The position numbers and the translations under genes were made by a program. A DNA stretch of 64,000 nt from NCBI GenBank assembly GCA_023053545.1, contig JAKZAN010000005.1, positions 10,106,001-10,170,000 on the forward strand, read 5' to 3'. This DNA comes from Lepidurus packardi. Lineage: Eukaryota; Arthropoda; Branchiopoda; Notostraca; Triopsidae. Below the pieces are notes generated by a model. It did not search any database. It was not told the DNA's origin and saw only the letters and a list, made by a program, of their open reading frames with translations. This document shows, one piece after another, positions 1 through 12,048 of the stretch. Numbering within the stretch: position 1 is the stretch's first letter; each line of letters opens with the position of its first letter.

Positions 1-511
1 TCCCCACAAGCAAGGGGAGACATAAGCCAAGCCACCAGTACAAATATAAAACTCACAAATAACTGTCTTTTTTGTCACGCCGAATTACTCAATCACAGGA
101 CAAAAACAACGTTTTCCGCAGCTTGGAAACATTTCGCCGCCATCTTTAAATTTTAATCGATTATCGAACAGATATTGCATCAAAATTCTTTCTACCGATA
201 GTGAGTTATACCGCCACATTTAAATAATCCCGATTATTACTATTTTAAACACATATTCGATGTTTTTTTCTGAAGTGAATGTAGACCAGTTTTAGTCAGA
301 TGAAAGCTTTAATAATTTAAATAGGTAACGAAAATACAATATAACAAAACGTACACCAGACGAAATACTACATATATATCACGCATTTTTTGCTAGTAAA
401 CAATTATCCACGGGAACCAGCCCGTACGTTGTAACAATATAAAATAACTTAAAATTTTCTTTTCTTTTAAAGACAAAACCGCAGGAATCCAATATCGAAG
501 AATAAGCATAG
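1..511. other. AT-rich flank, no gene seen
   Basis: This stretch lies 3' of the peroxidase stop codon on the minus strand. It is AT-rich and I find no convincing exon, RNA gene or repeat in it. Part of it is probably the peroxidase 3' UTR. Confidence 0.4.
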
Positions 512-3500
512 TCACCTTCCATAAAAGAGCTTATTTTTGAAAGCGCTGGCTCGGACTCTCTCAAAAGCAGAAGAAGCTTGGCTTTGACTTCTTCTGGCAG
601 ATGATCTCGACAGTTTATCTGTAAAGAGTTCCAGATGAGGTTCGGTCCTCGTCACAAGCGATTTCAGATCATCGGCGATGATAATCTCCTCTTTGCTTTC
701 CGCCGTTTCAACCAATTGACTGGGCACGTCTTCCACCCAATCGTTCTCAGGTTCCGGGCGGGGCATATCCGGTATCTCGGAGGATTCCGTACCACTCACA
801 ACGTCGCTTAGAGTGGGTAGACTTGCGATACTGTTGGGGAAAGCGTGCGTAGCTGAAGCTTTTACTTCAGTTTCCATCCAAGGACTCAAATCTGGTCGAG
901 GAATAGTAGCGGAATGGCAAGATACCCTAGGATTCCTGAAAAGAAAAAAATATTAGAAAACTGTATGGAGCAAATTTTGTTACAATATTAGCTTACGTTT
1001 CAGAATGAGGAAGAAGGAATAGCCAAGGTTGCAAGGTTTCCGCGTCATCCAAATTATCACATATTATTCTGGACAGCGTGCTCCTGCGAATTTCTTTCAG
1101 TTTCCTTTCGGAAAACGAATTCTCAAATCCTCCCAATTCATACCAAAAACGATCTCCTATCAATGAAAAAGGAATTAAAACATAACATTATAAAGCATGA
1201 TAGACAGTAATACCTTGCTTGAGGTTCAGAAACTGCTGACCAAGGATACAAGCGTAGGTAGGGCCTACAATTCCGCCCATTACGGGTTTCTCAGACATTC
1301 CTCCAGTAAACAGATCGATGTCGTCCACGTGTCTGTCAAATCAGACAGTAATTTAGTATTCAAGATATGCTTAGCGGTCTAGTCAACTTACTCGTAGGCA
1401 ATTCGTAATCTTCCTACTGTATCATCATCCATGATGCTCAACAATTGACCCCAGTTGGTAATGGGAGTTAAACCACATTGTTCTCGCCATACAGTGTAGG
1501 GTGGTAGGCCATGATCCCGTCCCCTTTGCAAATTGATGGAAATCAAGTCCATACCGAACGGTTTTTCTGTTTTATGATGGAAATTACAATAATTAGAACA
1601 TGAAGTGATGACAACTCGAAGTTATGGAATATTACTTGGCGTTTCGAACAAATGATTCGTCAGTTCATCGCTAATGAATTCGTCACGGCGCAGTGCAGCT
1701 TGCGAACACATTCCAAGCATCAGTCGATCGACGCCTCCTATGTTATGAATAGGCGTGGGATCCATCAATTCTTTCCTCAATTTTACCCCTATTTGATGAG
1801 AAACAATACAAATTAGTAACAAAAAAGGATCATACATGTTTATATCATAAGCTTAATAGAGCTATGTAAAAACGGACCTTTAGTAAAGATAACCAAGAAC
1901 AGGCGGAAGCCTACCTTGGTATTAATTTTTTTTAAGAAAAGAAAGATCATCTGAAAAGTGTTTACCTCCAGGTACGGGTTTATGACGGCGATCGCAGCGA
2001 TTTAAGCTAACAGGTATCAAGCTGTGCCCAAACCGCAAGGCCGCGGTCCCAAACGCGTTCGCCGCTGTAGGATTAACCGAAACGTTATATCCAGAATAGA
2101 GCCCTCGACGCAATGGCTTTAGATCAAAGACATCCAGCACCTTATCCCCTAAAGACGCAAAATCAAAGGCTTAGGACTCGACAGAAAAGATAAACAGACA
2201 AGCTAATGCTTTTACCTAGAATGAGCGGCAGCCATTCGTTATAGGTAATATGCTGCATTTCAGCCGCGACGATTTTGCGACTTTCGTGATAGACGCGCTC
2301 GTCGCCCCAATGTGGGTTCAATATGGACAATCTAGTAGCAATCCGGTTGTGTTCGCGTAACCATACCGCGTGCATGGCTGAGAGTCCTGGCTGCTCATTG
2401 GTCCGCATATCGCCGCCATGAAAACAATGCAAATTCTTGCCCGGCACACGGCATTCCCCTTCAATGGGCAGACCCAACGGTGGTAATAAGCTTTTGCGGA
2501 AGAGCATATCCTTGTACTTAAGTTTTCCTATTCAAGAACATGATAAAATGGAATGTCGACATAATAAATCTAGAATATACAATATACCTAATTTATACAA
2601 GCGCAATTCGTTGGCCGCTTCTTCTGTGCTACCGTAGACGTTGGAACCATCAATGTAAGACGTAATCTGATTAATCTGGTCACGAGGGCCGAGGACGCAA
2701 TCTTCATGCGGCGCAGGATTAGAGCGTACGAATTCCAAGCACGTCACGTTAAAACGGCCATAGAACGGATCATCCGAAGGCACGGGAATTGGAGCGCAAT
2801 CCGGATGCTGTAACCAAGAGAACACAATCAATGACCTCCATTCTCTTAATTTAAGCGGTTAAAACCTACCCTGAGGTCAGCTGGTTGAGTGCCCATGCCA
2901 TTAGTCAAGCAGCACTTGGGAATACTTCCATTGAATCCTCGAGTTTGAGAAGACGCTACGGGAGATTTTAATTAGCATTGCAATTAGTTTCTCAAGGGGA
3001 AAAGCTTACAGGTGATGTCGTGATCCAAAAACTGACCCCACTGCATAAGCATGGTGGTGAATTGAGAAGGTGGAGCATTAACGTGTCGATGGATCAACGC
3101 GCTAATTTTGCGAGGTGAAGGAAGGGGACCCCCCGTGACAGACTGGCGAAAACTCTGGATGCCATCATCATAGACTGGTGGTAAGAACCGTTGAAAAGGC
3201 CGGAATGCTGAGCCCCAGGTCAGGTGCTGGCGATTGTTGCAAGTGCCGTCAAAAGTGCGGAAATAGAGGGAGTACGCAGGGCAATCAATGGTTTCGCTCT
3301 TCACAGGACACTCGTCGTATAAGGAAGTTTCTCTCACAGAAACTCTTCTCAGTGATCCAACAGTGTTTCTGTTCAGATATAGCCTACGTGATCCCAGAAA
3401 TAAAAACAATTAATTTTATGATACTTTGATACTAGATTTGGTAAAAAATGTAAAGTACCTTTTTGAGAGCAAAGTGCTCGCTTCTAAGGAGGCATATCCA

Positions 3501-3794
3501 TATTTCGACAAATCCTTGGTATGGGCTTGTTGGTAATTAAACGTCGCTACTCCAAGGCCAGGATCATCTTTCGTTAGCCATAATCCTAAAACACGAATCC
3601 CGTAGAACCTCGAACGACCAACTAAAAAAGCAACTTTTTGACTAACCTTGCGCGTAAAGTTTAGGTTCTTGCACATCAAACAGATAATGGGACTGGTTGA
3701 GTCCGAACTCTGTTGCACTGTTTAAAAAATCTTGTGTGGAAGTCGTAGCCGTAGTCGTTGCCAAAGTCGTTATAGTCAATAGGATTCCAATCAT
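512..3794 (-). CDS. secreted animal heme peroxidase
   Basis: Twelve exons (minus order): 3794-3647, 3585-3459, 3383-3010, 2955-2870, 2807-2588, 2527-2216, 2148-1966, 1788-1636, 1566-1392, 1332-1214, 1156-997, 935-512. They sum to 2,481 nt, or 826 aa. The start [10 protein letters not shown] opens a short hydrophobic signal-like segment. Family hallmarks are visible: distal-heme [17 protein letters not shown] (catalytic Arg plus the Glu that binds heme covalently in myeloperoxidase), REHNR, proximal-His RFGHSL, and NLQRGRDHG with the conserved Asn. The domain should oxidise substrates with H2O2 outside the cell or in the secretory path. The last exon adds about 140 acidic/serine-rich residues with no family match. 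There is one peroxidase domain and I see no Ig or LRR modules, so this is not a full peroxidasin. Substrate is unknown. The family call is secure; the exact N-terminus is less so. Confidence 0.93.
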
Positions 3795-3871
3795 CTTCCA
3801 TCTAGCTTCCCACACAAAATAATTCGGACATGATGCTTGAAATAACAGAAACAAGTTTAAGTTTTCTTACC

Positions 3872-4036
3872 TTACTGACTGCGTTTTTTGCATTTCTCAG
3901 CGTTAACAGTCTGGATGGCTTGCACTGAACCGAAGAGTAACTTAGCGGTAACAGTCACCCGAGCTGCAGGGTTTTGATAGCCAGCACTCGCACTGTTGGT
4001 ACTGCAACTCTGGGACTGGGTGCCGGCACCTTTCAT
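3872..4036 (-). other. possible 5' leader exon with short uORF (peroxidase)
   Basis: Upstream of the peroxidase start, a splice donor (GTAAG) lies near 3870 and an acceptor (TTTCAAG) near 3839. The sequence before the donor holds a short open frame from ATG at 4036 to TAA at 3874. It cannot be joined in frame to the peroxidase, so it would act as an untranslated leader with an upstream ORF. Chance is a reasonable alternative. Confidence 0.25.
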
Positions 4037-4039
4037 GGC

Positions 4040-5768
4040 CTCTCAAGACGCTTTTTCCTCCCGCTTTCTAACACGTTAAACCACACAAGACAACACCGAC
4101 GATACGCCCGGAAAATATAGGGCAAAGTCGAGTTTTCCAAGAAAGGAATTGGCTACCGATCCTACGTACAGACTCTACTTTACAAGGGGGTCGCTTTTTC
4201 GTGAGCCGCAAAAATACGGAAGGTAATCTTGGACGATACTTTGGTGGTAAACCAATGTAACCACAATGTAACACACGAGGTTAAAAAATCGGGAACAACC
4301 AAAAAAACATACGAGAGATCCAAGAACCTTCCACTTTTCTGACAGACGGGCCAAAGACTCAGAGAAGGATTTAAGAGTTTGAAGACAGGCGGAGGAGAGG
4401 AAAAGAATTAAGAGACGAGAGAGAAGGATCAAGTTGAGGTGATGGCAGGTCGCTTGCAGAGTACAGACTACACAACATTTGAGGTACGGGGCGCGAATTA
4501 ATGTCTTCTCTTCTCGGTGACTTCAAGTTTAAGGTTAGGGTCGCTTGGATGGGTCCCATACAAATGGTGAGGGCTATTCACGAAAAGTTTGGGGAGGCGG
4601 AGCTCGTAGCGCTCGTGCAACTCTACAAGTGATAGGAGGTCACCGGGGGTAATGGGCGTGTCTTCCCCTTCCATCTCTCAACTCGGCGTTTGCTCTACTA
4701 GCCCACATTTGCGGGGCTACGAGCCTTCTTTTGTCTTGTCCAAGTCCAAGGGCTTTCTTCATACGTAAGCTTAGAGAATCTGTGGATTACCCCAGGATGT
4801 CCACGCCTGGCCAAATCCACCTCAAGGCAATATGTTAGTAGGTCGTCCTGGTCACGCATGCTGATTTTTTAGTCTTCGTCCAAAGTCCAAGTCGACAGGT
4901 TTCTTGGTCCGTGTCTTTTCTGTTGAGAAGCATCAGGTTTTGAACCGCGATAAAATTTAGCGAATAAGAATGGGTAGCAAATAAATCTGGTGCCCGAAAA
5001 AAACAAAACCGTTTTCGAAAGGTCAATTGTTCATTGTCTTACACGTTGCTGCTTTAAGAGTGGTCAAGCAGGAAGTCTGTGTCGAAACGGTTAGGTTAAG
5101 GATTATAACAAGAGCGAGGGTGTCAATGGCAATATAAATCCTTTGTTACACAAAGCTAGATAAAGCAGGGCAAAGGACAAACCATTCACGACACGCAAAA
5201 GACGCTTCTTTCTTTTATTTATTTATAGAATTCTCAAGAAATTGGTGTCTGGTCTGGGGTGCAGCTATTATTTTTTTCTAATGAAACCTCCGTGGGTCAT
5301 TGAGCTCCATCAGGATCTTTCCAATAATGTCTTTTTACTCGTTAACTGTCATTCTGAGTAACAAAGGGATAGTACAGTAAAACTTGTGGTGCAAGCGGAA
5401 GTCTAAAAACGGGGACAGAGACCTTCACCTTGCCCTATATAGTTTACTTAATTTAAAAGGACCGCCCATCGTCTCCCATAGGTTAAAATGGGTTTCCTAG
5501 AGTTTGGGCGCATAACCTGCTCTAAGAGTTAATACATGCTCTAAGGTTTCAAGCTTATTTAATTTAAATTCAAGAGTATGTCACCAAACTAATTTTCTTG
5601 TACAGAAATGCTTTAAATATTTAAAACGCCAAAGTTTCGTAAATTTTCTTTTAAGCGGATTTACTTGCCCTCTACAGGGACACACCTCTTGGGCCTGCGC
5701 AGTAGCAATTTCAACCACAATTATGGGAAAATAAACTGCCAACCAGCCTACCAAAATAGTGAAGGAAT
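4040..5768. other. intergenic, divergent promoter region
   Basis: This lies between the 5' end of the peroxidase (-) and STK19 (+). I see only short open frames without splice structure or family resemblance. It presumably holds the promoters of both flanking genes. Confidence 0.4.
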
Positions 5769-6806
5769 ATGAGTAAACGCAGTGCAAATTATAATAATCC
5801 TAGCCTAGAATCGCCTACCAAAAGGGGTCGAGCAGATGACCCTTCAGTTAATGCAACAGAGACCGAATGTTTTCTAACCGTATTACGAAATTCCTTCCCA
5901 TTAGAACGATTTGCGCAACGGTTGCCTGTTATTCTCATGAGACACCAAGTTTATAGCCTTTCAAAAAATAGGACGCTAGCCGACCACCAACTAGTAAAGT
6001 TTGTTTTGCAAGTGCTGTAAAACCTCAGCATTAGAAACGAGAAGAAGGAGACTGAAAATTAACTGACATCATGATTTTTTTATCCCATTAGGATGTATTG
6101 CAAACTTCAGGGGTTCTTAGATTCTTTAAATTAGGAGGAGAAGAAGAAGCCCAAGTCATAATCTTCACAAACGACTTCATCTCACACGTAAAACAACACC
6201 ATGGACAGAATTGTGCCCTGTTACTTACAATTGAAAGGTTTTTGTCCACTGTCGTGCCAACTTGCAAAGATTTAGGCATTTCCAAATCACAACTTATACA
6301 GCAACTTAGCTTTACCGAAGAGAATATCACGTACGTAGTACAATATCTATCCAATAATCAATTTTTAATTTTTTTGTTAAATTAGGAGTTTTATAAATGC
6401 TGGGTTATTAACGGTACGTGGAGCCGGACAGTACTGGTTCTCTTTTCCTGGAGCAGGCGAATTTATGAAAGCATATCTCAAGGGCCGCAAGGCTGTGCTT
6501 TCTGCCATTAAAAAGAGCAAATACCAGCAGATGCTCAAAAATGTAAGGTTCTAGCAAATGTTACATTCATTGTATTTCAACTTTCACTGCAGGATTTACA
6601 ACAAAGGGAAATGAAAAAAGCCGTCCCTTTAGGGATACCGTATCACATCCACGATATTATAGGAGCGGATTTGGTCACATGGTAATGTATATATTTCAAC
6701 TACAAGTACTTATCTTAATTCTGATAATGCACTGAACTGTAGCATGGAAACCAGCTCAGGATTAATGCTGAAATATACCTCACCAACCAACCATTCTCAT
6801 ACGTAA
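5769..6806 (+). CDS. STK19: STK19 winged-helix DNA repair factor
   Basis: Five exons: 5769-5993, 6092-6330, 6386-6542, 6593-6681, 6743-6806; 257 aa, close to the 254 aa of the revised human protein. The product has a basic N-terminus (SPTKRGRAD, NLS-like), helical winged-helix-like segments, and the conserved pattern RGAGQYWFSFPGAGEF followed by IPYHIHDIIGADLVTC and a TSSG-containing C-terminus. Despite its name, the human protein is now regarded as a tandem winged-helix DNA-binding factor in transcription-coupled nucleotide excision repair, not a kinase; that role is transferred by homology. It is convergent with CPPED1, with 44 bp between the stop codons. Confidence 0.85.
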
Positions 6807-6820
6807 ATGATAACTGTCGA

Positions 6821-6826
6821 AATAAA
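6821..6826 (+). terminator. poly(A) signal AATAAA for STK19
   Basis: A canonical AATAAA lies 15 bp past the STK19 stop. Cleavage 10-30 nt downstream would fall at or inside the last codons of the convergent phosphatase gene. Confidence 0.6.
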
Positions 6827-6850
6827 ATTCTTGTGTGATACCTTGTTACC

Positions 6851-8099
6851 TCACTCGAAGTTGATTTCTGTTGGAATGTCATCGAGAGGATAGTAAGTAT
6901 GTTCTATAGTAGACTCCTGCACTTTGACGACTCTCAAACCACTCGGATCGTTGCCTAACGGTGCTCCGATTGCAGAAGTTACGACGAGTTCCATGTTTTG
7001 GTAATGACCACCAGCATTACGGTGGTAATGGCCACAGAAAATTGTTTTTATTCCTAAGATAGAGGAAATCATAAACAGAACCTAATCCAAGAAGCAAATA
7101 ATACCAGCTCTTTGGAATTTTTCAAGCATCTTTGAACGCAACTCTGGTTCGATGTTGTAATATTCTTTGGGTTCATCCGAAGTGTTTAGAAACCAGGGGA
7201 TGTGTTGGAAAATAATGGAGTGTTTGGGACGGTACAGCTCAATAGTAGCTAGCTGATGATCTAACCACTCATCTTGTTCAGCAGCCAACTGTGCTACTTG
7301 AGAAGGATTCTCGTAAAACTGGGAATTGAGGACGATGCTGAATACGCCACCGACCCAGAACGAAAAGTAGTCGTCTCCAAATTTGCCTTTGTATCTTTTA
7401 AAAAAAGAACACTGCAAATATAGAAGAACAGTTTTCTTATCTTACCTATCAACGGTCTGAACAGTTGGTTGATTTCCAATATCATGGTTTCCACAGACGC
7501 AAATTAACGGGATTTCAGGGTCGAGTTCACTAAAGACTTTCAGATAGTCATCGTCTTGTTTCTCTTTGGTCTCGGGGTTATCTTCTGTAAGAAAATATAA
7601 GGTTCAGATTATTTATAAATTAAAATGTGAGGAAGTATGCAAACCGGGGAAAATGTGAGTGAGATCTCCACAGACAATGAAAAACCTTGGCTTGGGTTGC
7701 ATTTTATTGGCAGCGGCAATAGCTTTGGTGGTCAAGGCTATTTCTTTGTCCCAATTTGGAGTAGGAAGCTTTAGAATGTATTGGTCAATCATGCCAAACT
7801 GCGAATCTGCGCCTTGGATGAAATGAAAAGGCCCCGTCCATTCTCCTTCTCTTTCTAAAAAGGTTTAGAAAGCTTTAATATCAGTTACTATCTTTAAACA
7901 ACCTGTATGTATACGAAGTACAGCTAGCGAATTGAAATTCAAAATTACCTTGACTAAAACGTGGAATTTCACGATTATCGCCTTTCAAAATACTTTCGTT
8001 CATGGCGGACTGTTCGCGGTGCTGCCAGTTTGAGTCTTTAGCTTTTACAAAAGACGTCAAGATACTTGCCAAAATTAACTTGATCAAAATTAGAGTCAT
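6851..8099 (-). CDS. CPPED1: CPPED1-type calcineurin-like metallophosphatase
   Basis: Five exons (minus order): 8099-7949, 7854-7645, 7584-7446, 7394-7105, 7053-6851; 330 aa versus 314 in human. The match to CPPED1 is close: EWTGPFHFIQGADSQFG, CGDLTH, CGNHDIGN, FGDDYFSFWVGGVFSIVLN, IIFQHIPWF and CGHYHRNAGG. These supply the Asp, Asn and His ligands of the two-metal centre. Human CPPED1 is a cytosolic Ser/Thr phosphatase reported to act on AKT1. The first ATG (8099) here adds a strongly hydrophobic signal-like segment (MTLILIKLILASILTSF), absent from the human enzyme. An internal Met (8003) would give a cytosolic form aligned with human. Which start is used cannot be settled from sequence. Confidence 0.92.
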
Positions 8100-8185
8100 A
8101 GCTAGGAGTTATAAAAAAACAAACAAGGAAAACTATTTCGAGGCTCCCATTGGCAGTTAGAAACCGAAAAATGTCAATGCCTTAC

Positions 8186-9093
8186 AGCGATTTTCACTGC
8201 CCACTCTGAGAGTGTCACTCTACTCTGGCAAAGCGTAGGCCTACTCCGAAACTGCAGATTCGCCGTGAGATCTCGGATTCGCTACTCCCAGTGGAGGGCG
8301 AAAAATTTTAGGAGTAATGGTAATTTTAGGAGTAAACAGCAGCCATACTTGTTTAAGCTTTTTACCCGCGCAACTTACGTTTTTTAAAGAAGTTTTTACT
8401 GAAATAAATGGCGGTTTTTCAGGAATTTATATGTACTAGTGAAGGTGGTTTAGCAATGATAGGAAGCGATTTTCTTTGTATTTATTATTCTGTATTTGTT
8501 TTTGCAAATATCCTCTTATTGATTCGGAAATATGTTAGGAGAAATCAAAGTACAGGCTGTGTCAAGAAAATGCCTTGAAATTTGTAAACACGTCAATTAG
8601 CAGCTCTGAAACTTGCCGAGTAATCCTAAAGTTTCGTTTAAACTGCTAACAAAATTATTATTAAACTATGCCTCTGTGTGGAACAGATACGCTACATACT
8701 TCCCAATTTGAGTACTTGTGCACATTCGATATAAAATCGGGAATTGTGGGTTTTGACTCTTCGGATCTTTCTGCTAAAAGTATACACATCATTTTTCCAT
8801 AATTTTATTCGTCACTATCACTACTGGAACTGGAAGACGTTTCTTGAAGCAAAGCAAGTAACAATTTCTCTCTTTTTGGATCCATGTTTCCCGCGTAAAC
8901 GAACGCACTCTGGATATCCTACTCCGACTTCAAAGACGGGGTGGCCGAGGGTACTCTTTTTGACTCGAAACGGAGTGAGATTTCCAGAGAAAGGCGTCAA
9001 CAAGAGTAACTCCCCCTCTGGCTGGCTCAGTGAAAGACGCCGTCGCTACTCGGAGTAAAAAAGAGTACTCCAGAGTAGCCAGTGAAAATCGCT
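8186..9093. mobile_element. TIR DNA transposon remnant / long MITE
   Basis: The ends are inverted copies of each other: AGCGATTTTCACTG at 8186 and CAGTGAAAATCGCT ending at 9093, with looser inverted similarity extending inward (CTACTCTGG / CCAGAGTAG). Subterminal regions on both sides are packed with TACTC/GAGTA motifs, as in some cut-and-paste DNA transposons. TTA occurs close to each end and may be the target-site duplication. No transposase-like frame is present inside, so it is non-autonomous. Superfamily is not assigned. It ends 87 bp from the CPPED1 start codon. Confidence 0.6.
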
Positions 9094-9788
9094 ATTAAAC
9101 ATTTTCAGATATTTGACATCCGTTTCAAATCGTTGGAGAAAAGGAAGGTTATACCAATGATGATTACGTCAAGCGAACTTAGAAACATAAAAACCATAAG
9201 CTATGCGAATATTTCCTCCCGAGAAATTATAGGGTAAATTATGAAGAAAAATTCTCAAGAAATTACTTTTGTTGGCAACCTTTTTTGGCACGAAAACCCT
9301 AACGGACTTTCAAAAAAGTTTATAATTTGCTTACAATTGAGAAGTGGTGGTGGCGCCACCATACCTAGTTTCCCCTTAGAAAGTAACTCCTCATTGCTGG
9401 TTCGTATTGCTTGCCCCTCTCCTTGGCGACGGTGAATGTGAGGGCTTGGAAAGGTTGAGGTGGAGAAATTTTGGTAACATTTTGCGGATTGACTGGGTAA
9501 CGTGGATTTGTGCAATACCTACACGTCGACAAGTAAACGAAGACGCATTTGAATCCAGAAGTGGATTGTTTAAACCAAGTTCTAAGCAAAGGTTTAAAAA
9601 CATTTTGCCTTCCTTTCGTTGTGCTGTGCTTAGTCTGGGGGTTTTGTATTCAAGATGGCCGCCTTTCATTTTGGTGGATAAGTTTGGTGATTGGTGATTC
9701 ATTAGCGTGTGTCGAAGCTCCTTGGAAGCTAACCTTCCCTGATTGGGACATTTTGAGTGTAAGCTGTGTTTTGCCAAATTCTTGAGCC
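9094..9788. other. promoter / 5' leader of CK1-alpha
   Basis: No separate gene is supported here. A motif AAGATGGCCGCC near 9652 resembles the ATGGC-core elements often found at housekeeping transcription starts and lies about 130 bp before the CK1 ATG. Confidence 0.35.
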
Positions 9789-11265
9789 ATGGCGAGTTTG
9801 GCACGACCTCCTGAATTTGTGATTGCTCAGAAGTACCGTCTTGTAAGAAAGATTGGGAGCGGCTCGTTTGGGGATATTTATTTAGCTATAAATATCATTA
9901 CTGGAGAGGTAACACTTACCTTAATTTATTTCACAAGCTTGACGTTAACATCATTCATATTTTCGCGATTTTAAGGAAGTGGCTGTCAAGCTTGAAGCCA
10001 CTAAAGCAAGACATCCCCAGCTCCTTTACGAAAGCAAACTTTATAAAGTGTTGCAAGGCGGCTTGGGAATTCCACACATTCGGTAATCTTGCCCTTGATT
10101 CGATTTTTCCTGGAATGTTTATCATTTAAAAATCGAACTAATGAGCTTTAGGTTGCTGTTGCAATGTTTGTCAAAATTGATTTAGTCTGGGAAATGGAGC
10201 GTTTTATGACCGATGTTTGTTTTCTATTGTAGATGGTATGGACAAGAGCGCGATTATAATGTATTGGTCATGGATCTATTGGGACCTTCGTTGGAGGATT
10301 TGTTCAATTTCTGCTCTCGGCGTTTTACTATGAAGACTGTTTTGATGTTAGCGGATCAGATGATTGGACGCATTGAATACGTGCATTCGAAAAACTTTAT
10401 CCATCGCGATATTAAGCCTGATAACTTCCTTATGGGTATAGGCCGTCACTGTAATAAAGTAAGTAAAGTGTTTCATGTCAAGCAAAAAAAAAAAAGAAAC
10501 CCGTCACGCGAAAGACTCATGACGTTTGCTTTCCGCAGTTGTTCCTTATTGACTATGGCCTGGCTAAAAAGTACCGCGATTCCCGAACACGTTTGCACAT
10601 ACCGTACAGGGAAGACAAGAACCTAACCGGGACAGCTCGCTATGCATCCATAAACGCTCACCTGGGTATAGAACAAAGGTAATAACTTTCTAAAACTCGC
10701 TACGGGCTGATTTTCAAAACAGAAAGTTTCTCCGTCTAGTCGGCGTGACGACATGGAATCCATGGGTTACGTTTTAATGTACTTTAACCGCGGCAGCCTA
10801 CCTTGGCAAGGACTCAAGGTAAATAATTTTGTAAAAATGTCGGAATGTCCAGTTACTCTATCTATATTACTTATGTAGGCCGCCACCAAGAAGCAGAAGT
10901 ACGAGAAAATCAGTGAGAAAAAGATGTCCACCCCGGTAGAAGTTCTGTGCAAGGTAAATTTTCAGTCTGGCGCTTTATTTTGCTAAGCAACGATAATAAT
11001 CCGGAGGGTTTTACAGGGCTTTCCTGCTGAATTTTCCATGTATTTAAACTATTGCCGAGGCTTACGCTTTGAAGAGCAACCGGATTACATGTACTTGCGT
11101 CAGCTGTTCCGGATCCTGTTCCGCACGCTCAACCACCAGTATGACTACACCTTCGACTGGACGATGCTGAAACAAAAAGCCGCTGCCTCCGCAGCTGCCA
11201 TCGGAGGCTCTTCATCCCAGGCGTTAGCTGGCGCATCCGGAGAGGATCGTGAAGCTCGAAAATGA
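9789..11265 (+). CDS. CSNK1A1: casein kinase I alpha
   Basis: Seven exons: 9789-9908, 9976-10082, 10233-10458, 10539-10678, 10740-10818, 10879-10953, 11017-11265; 331 aa (human 337). The kinase domain is nearly identical to vertebrate CK1-alpha: [14 protein letters not shown] glycine loop, [28 protein letters not shown] catalytic loop, and [20 protein letters not shown]. It is an acidophilic Ser/Thr kinase that primes beta-catenin and other substrates in Wnt, Hedgehog and circadian signalling. Odd point: the metal-binding DFG motif reads DYG ([12 protein letters not shown]). The C-terminal tail after QKAA is short, Ala/Ser-rich and diverged, and ends at a TGA followed by C, after which the same frame stays open for 88 codons. 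Confidence 0.96.
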
Positions 11266-11532
11266 CTGGATACAGCCTCAGCAAACCATCCTGTGACCAA
11301 GGTAGTACGCGAACACCGCTCTGCGGAATTGCCTCTTTGTCCCGACGCCTCTGTACCAACCTTAGCCACCAGAAAAGAAAGGGGATCCATTGAACTTGAT
11401 AAGGAAGAGTTGTTTTCCAATGAGAATGCGTGGCGCAGCAGTCCTCGTTTGAAAGTGCGACGGTTAATGGAAGGGAATGCTGCTACTGTACAAACGACGC
11501 GTCCAAAATCCACTCGGAAGAAGTTGGCGTAG
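11266..11532 (+). other. in-frame open extension after CK1 stop (readthrough candidate)
   Basis: Directly after the TGA at 11263-11265 the CK1 frame continues for 88 sense codons to TAG at 11530. The stop context is AAA TGA CTG, that is UGA followed by C, the leakiest class in animals. The translated extension is rich in Arg/Lys and Ser and ends in a basic stretch (TTRPKSTRKKLA) that could be a nuclear signal. Chance openness, alternative splicing across the stop, or a sequence error are the alternatives. Confidence 0.35.
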
Positions 11533-12048
11533 ATTTAATTTCGTTCATTTGATTTTTTTTTAGTAATCATTTTATGTGGCCAAGGATCCAGAGTGTTGCA
11601 TGGTAGTTCAGGGCCAAGTTTTTTTTCTTAGCTTTTTTTTTTCTTGGCAAGTTCCTGATGATACAAGCAGTAACGTAAAGACAAAACGAGGGCGGTTTGG
11701 CTGGCGTTGTAAAGTTGTTTGAAAAGGGGTGTCTTCTGGCTGGGAATTGTGAAGTTTCTTTCCGTTTCTTGTGGTGTTGACAGAAAACAAAAAAAAGTTT
11801 TTGTAAGGGCAGTGCTGCGGCGTTCTTGATTTTTTTTTTATTTAGGTTATTGGTACCAATTTTGAGCGAAGGACTACTACTTGAAGCTACTACGTGAATT
11901 ACAACATGATTTTTTTATGATTTTTTTTTGGCAAGTATAGCATAGTTCTTGTAAGAATCCCCCTCCGAATAACACACTGTTCTTTGCCCCGTATGTCTAT
12001 TTCGGTCTGTAATTTTTGATTCTTAGTTCGAGCGCATAAGTTGCAGAT

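Noticed and set aside
11145-11513. 122-codon minus-strand open frame across the end of CK1-alpha
   Set aside because: Antisense shadow of the CK1 last exon and its open extension; no recognisable protein.
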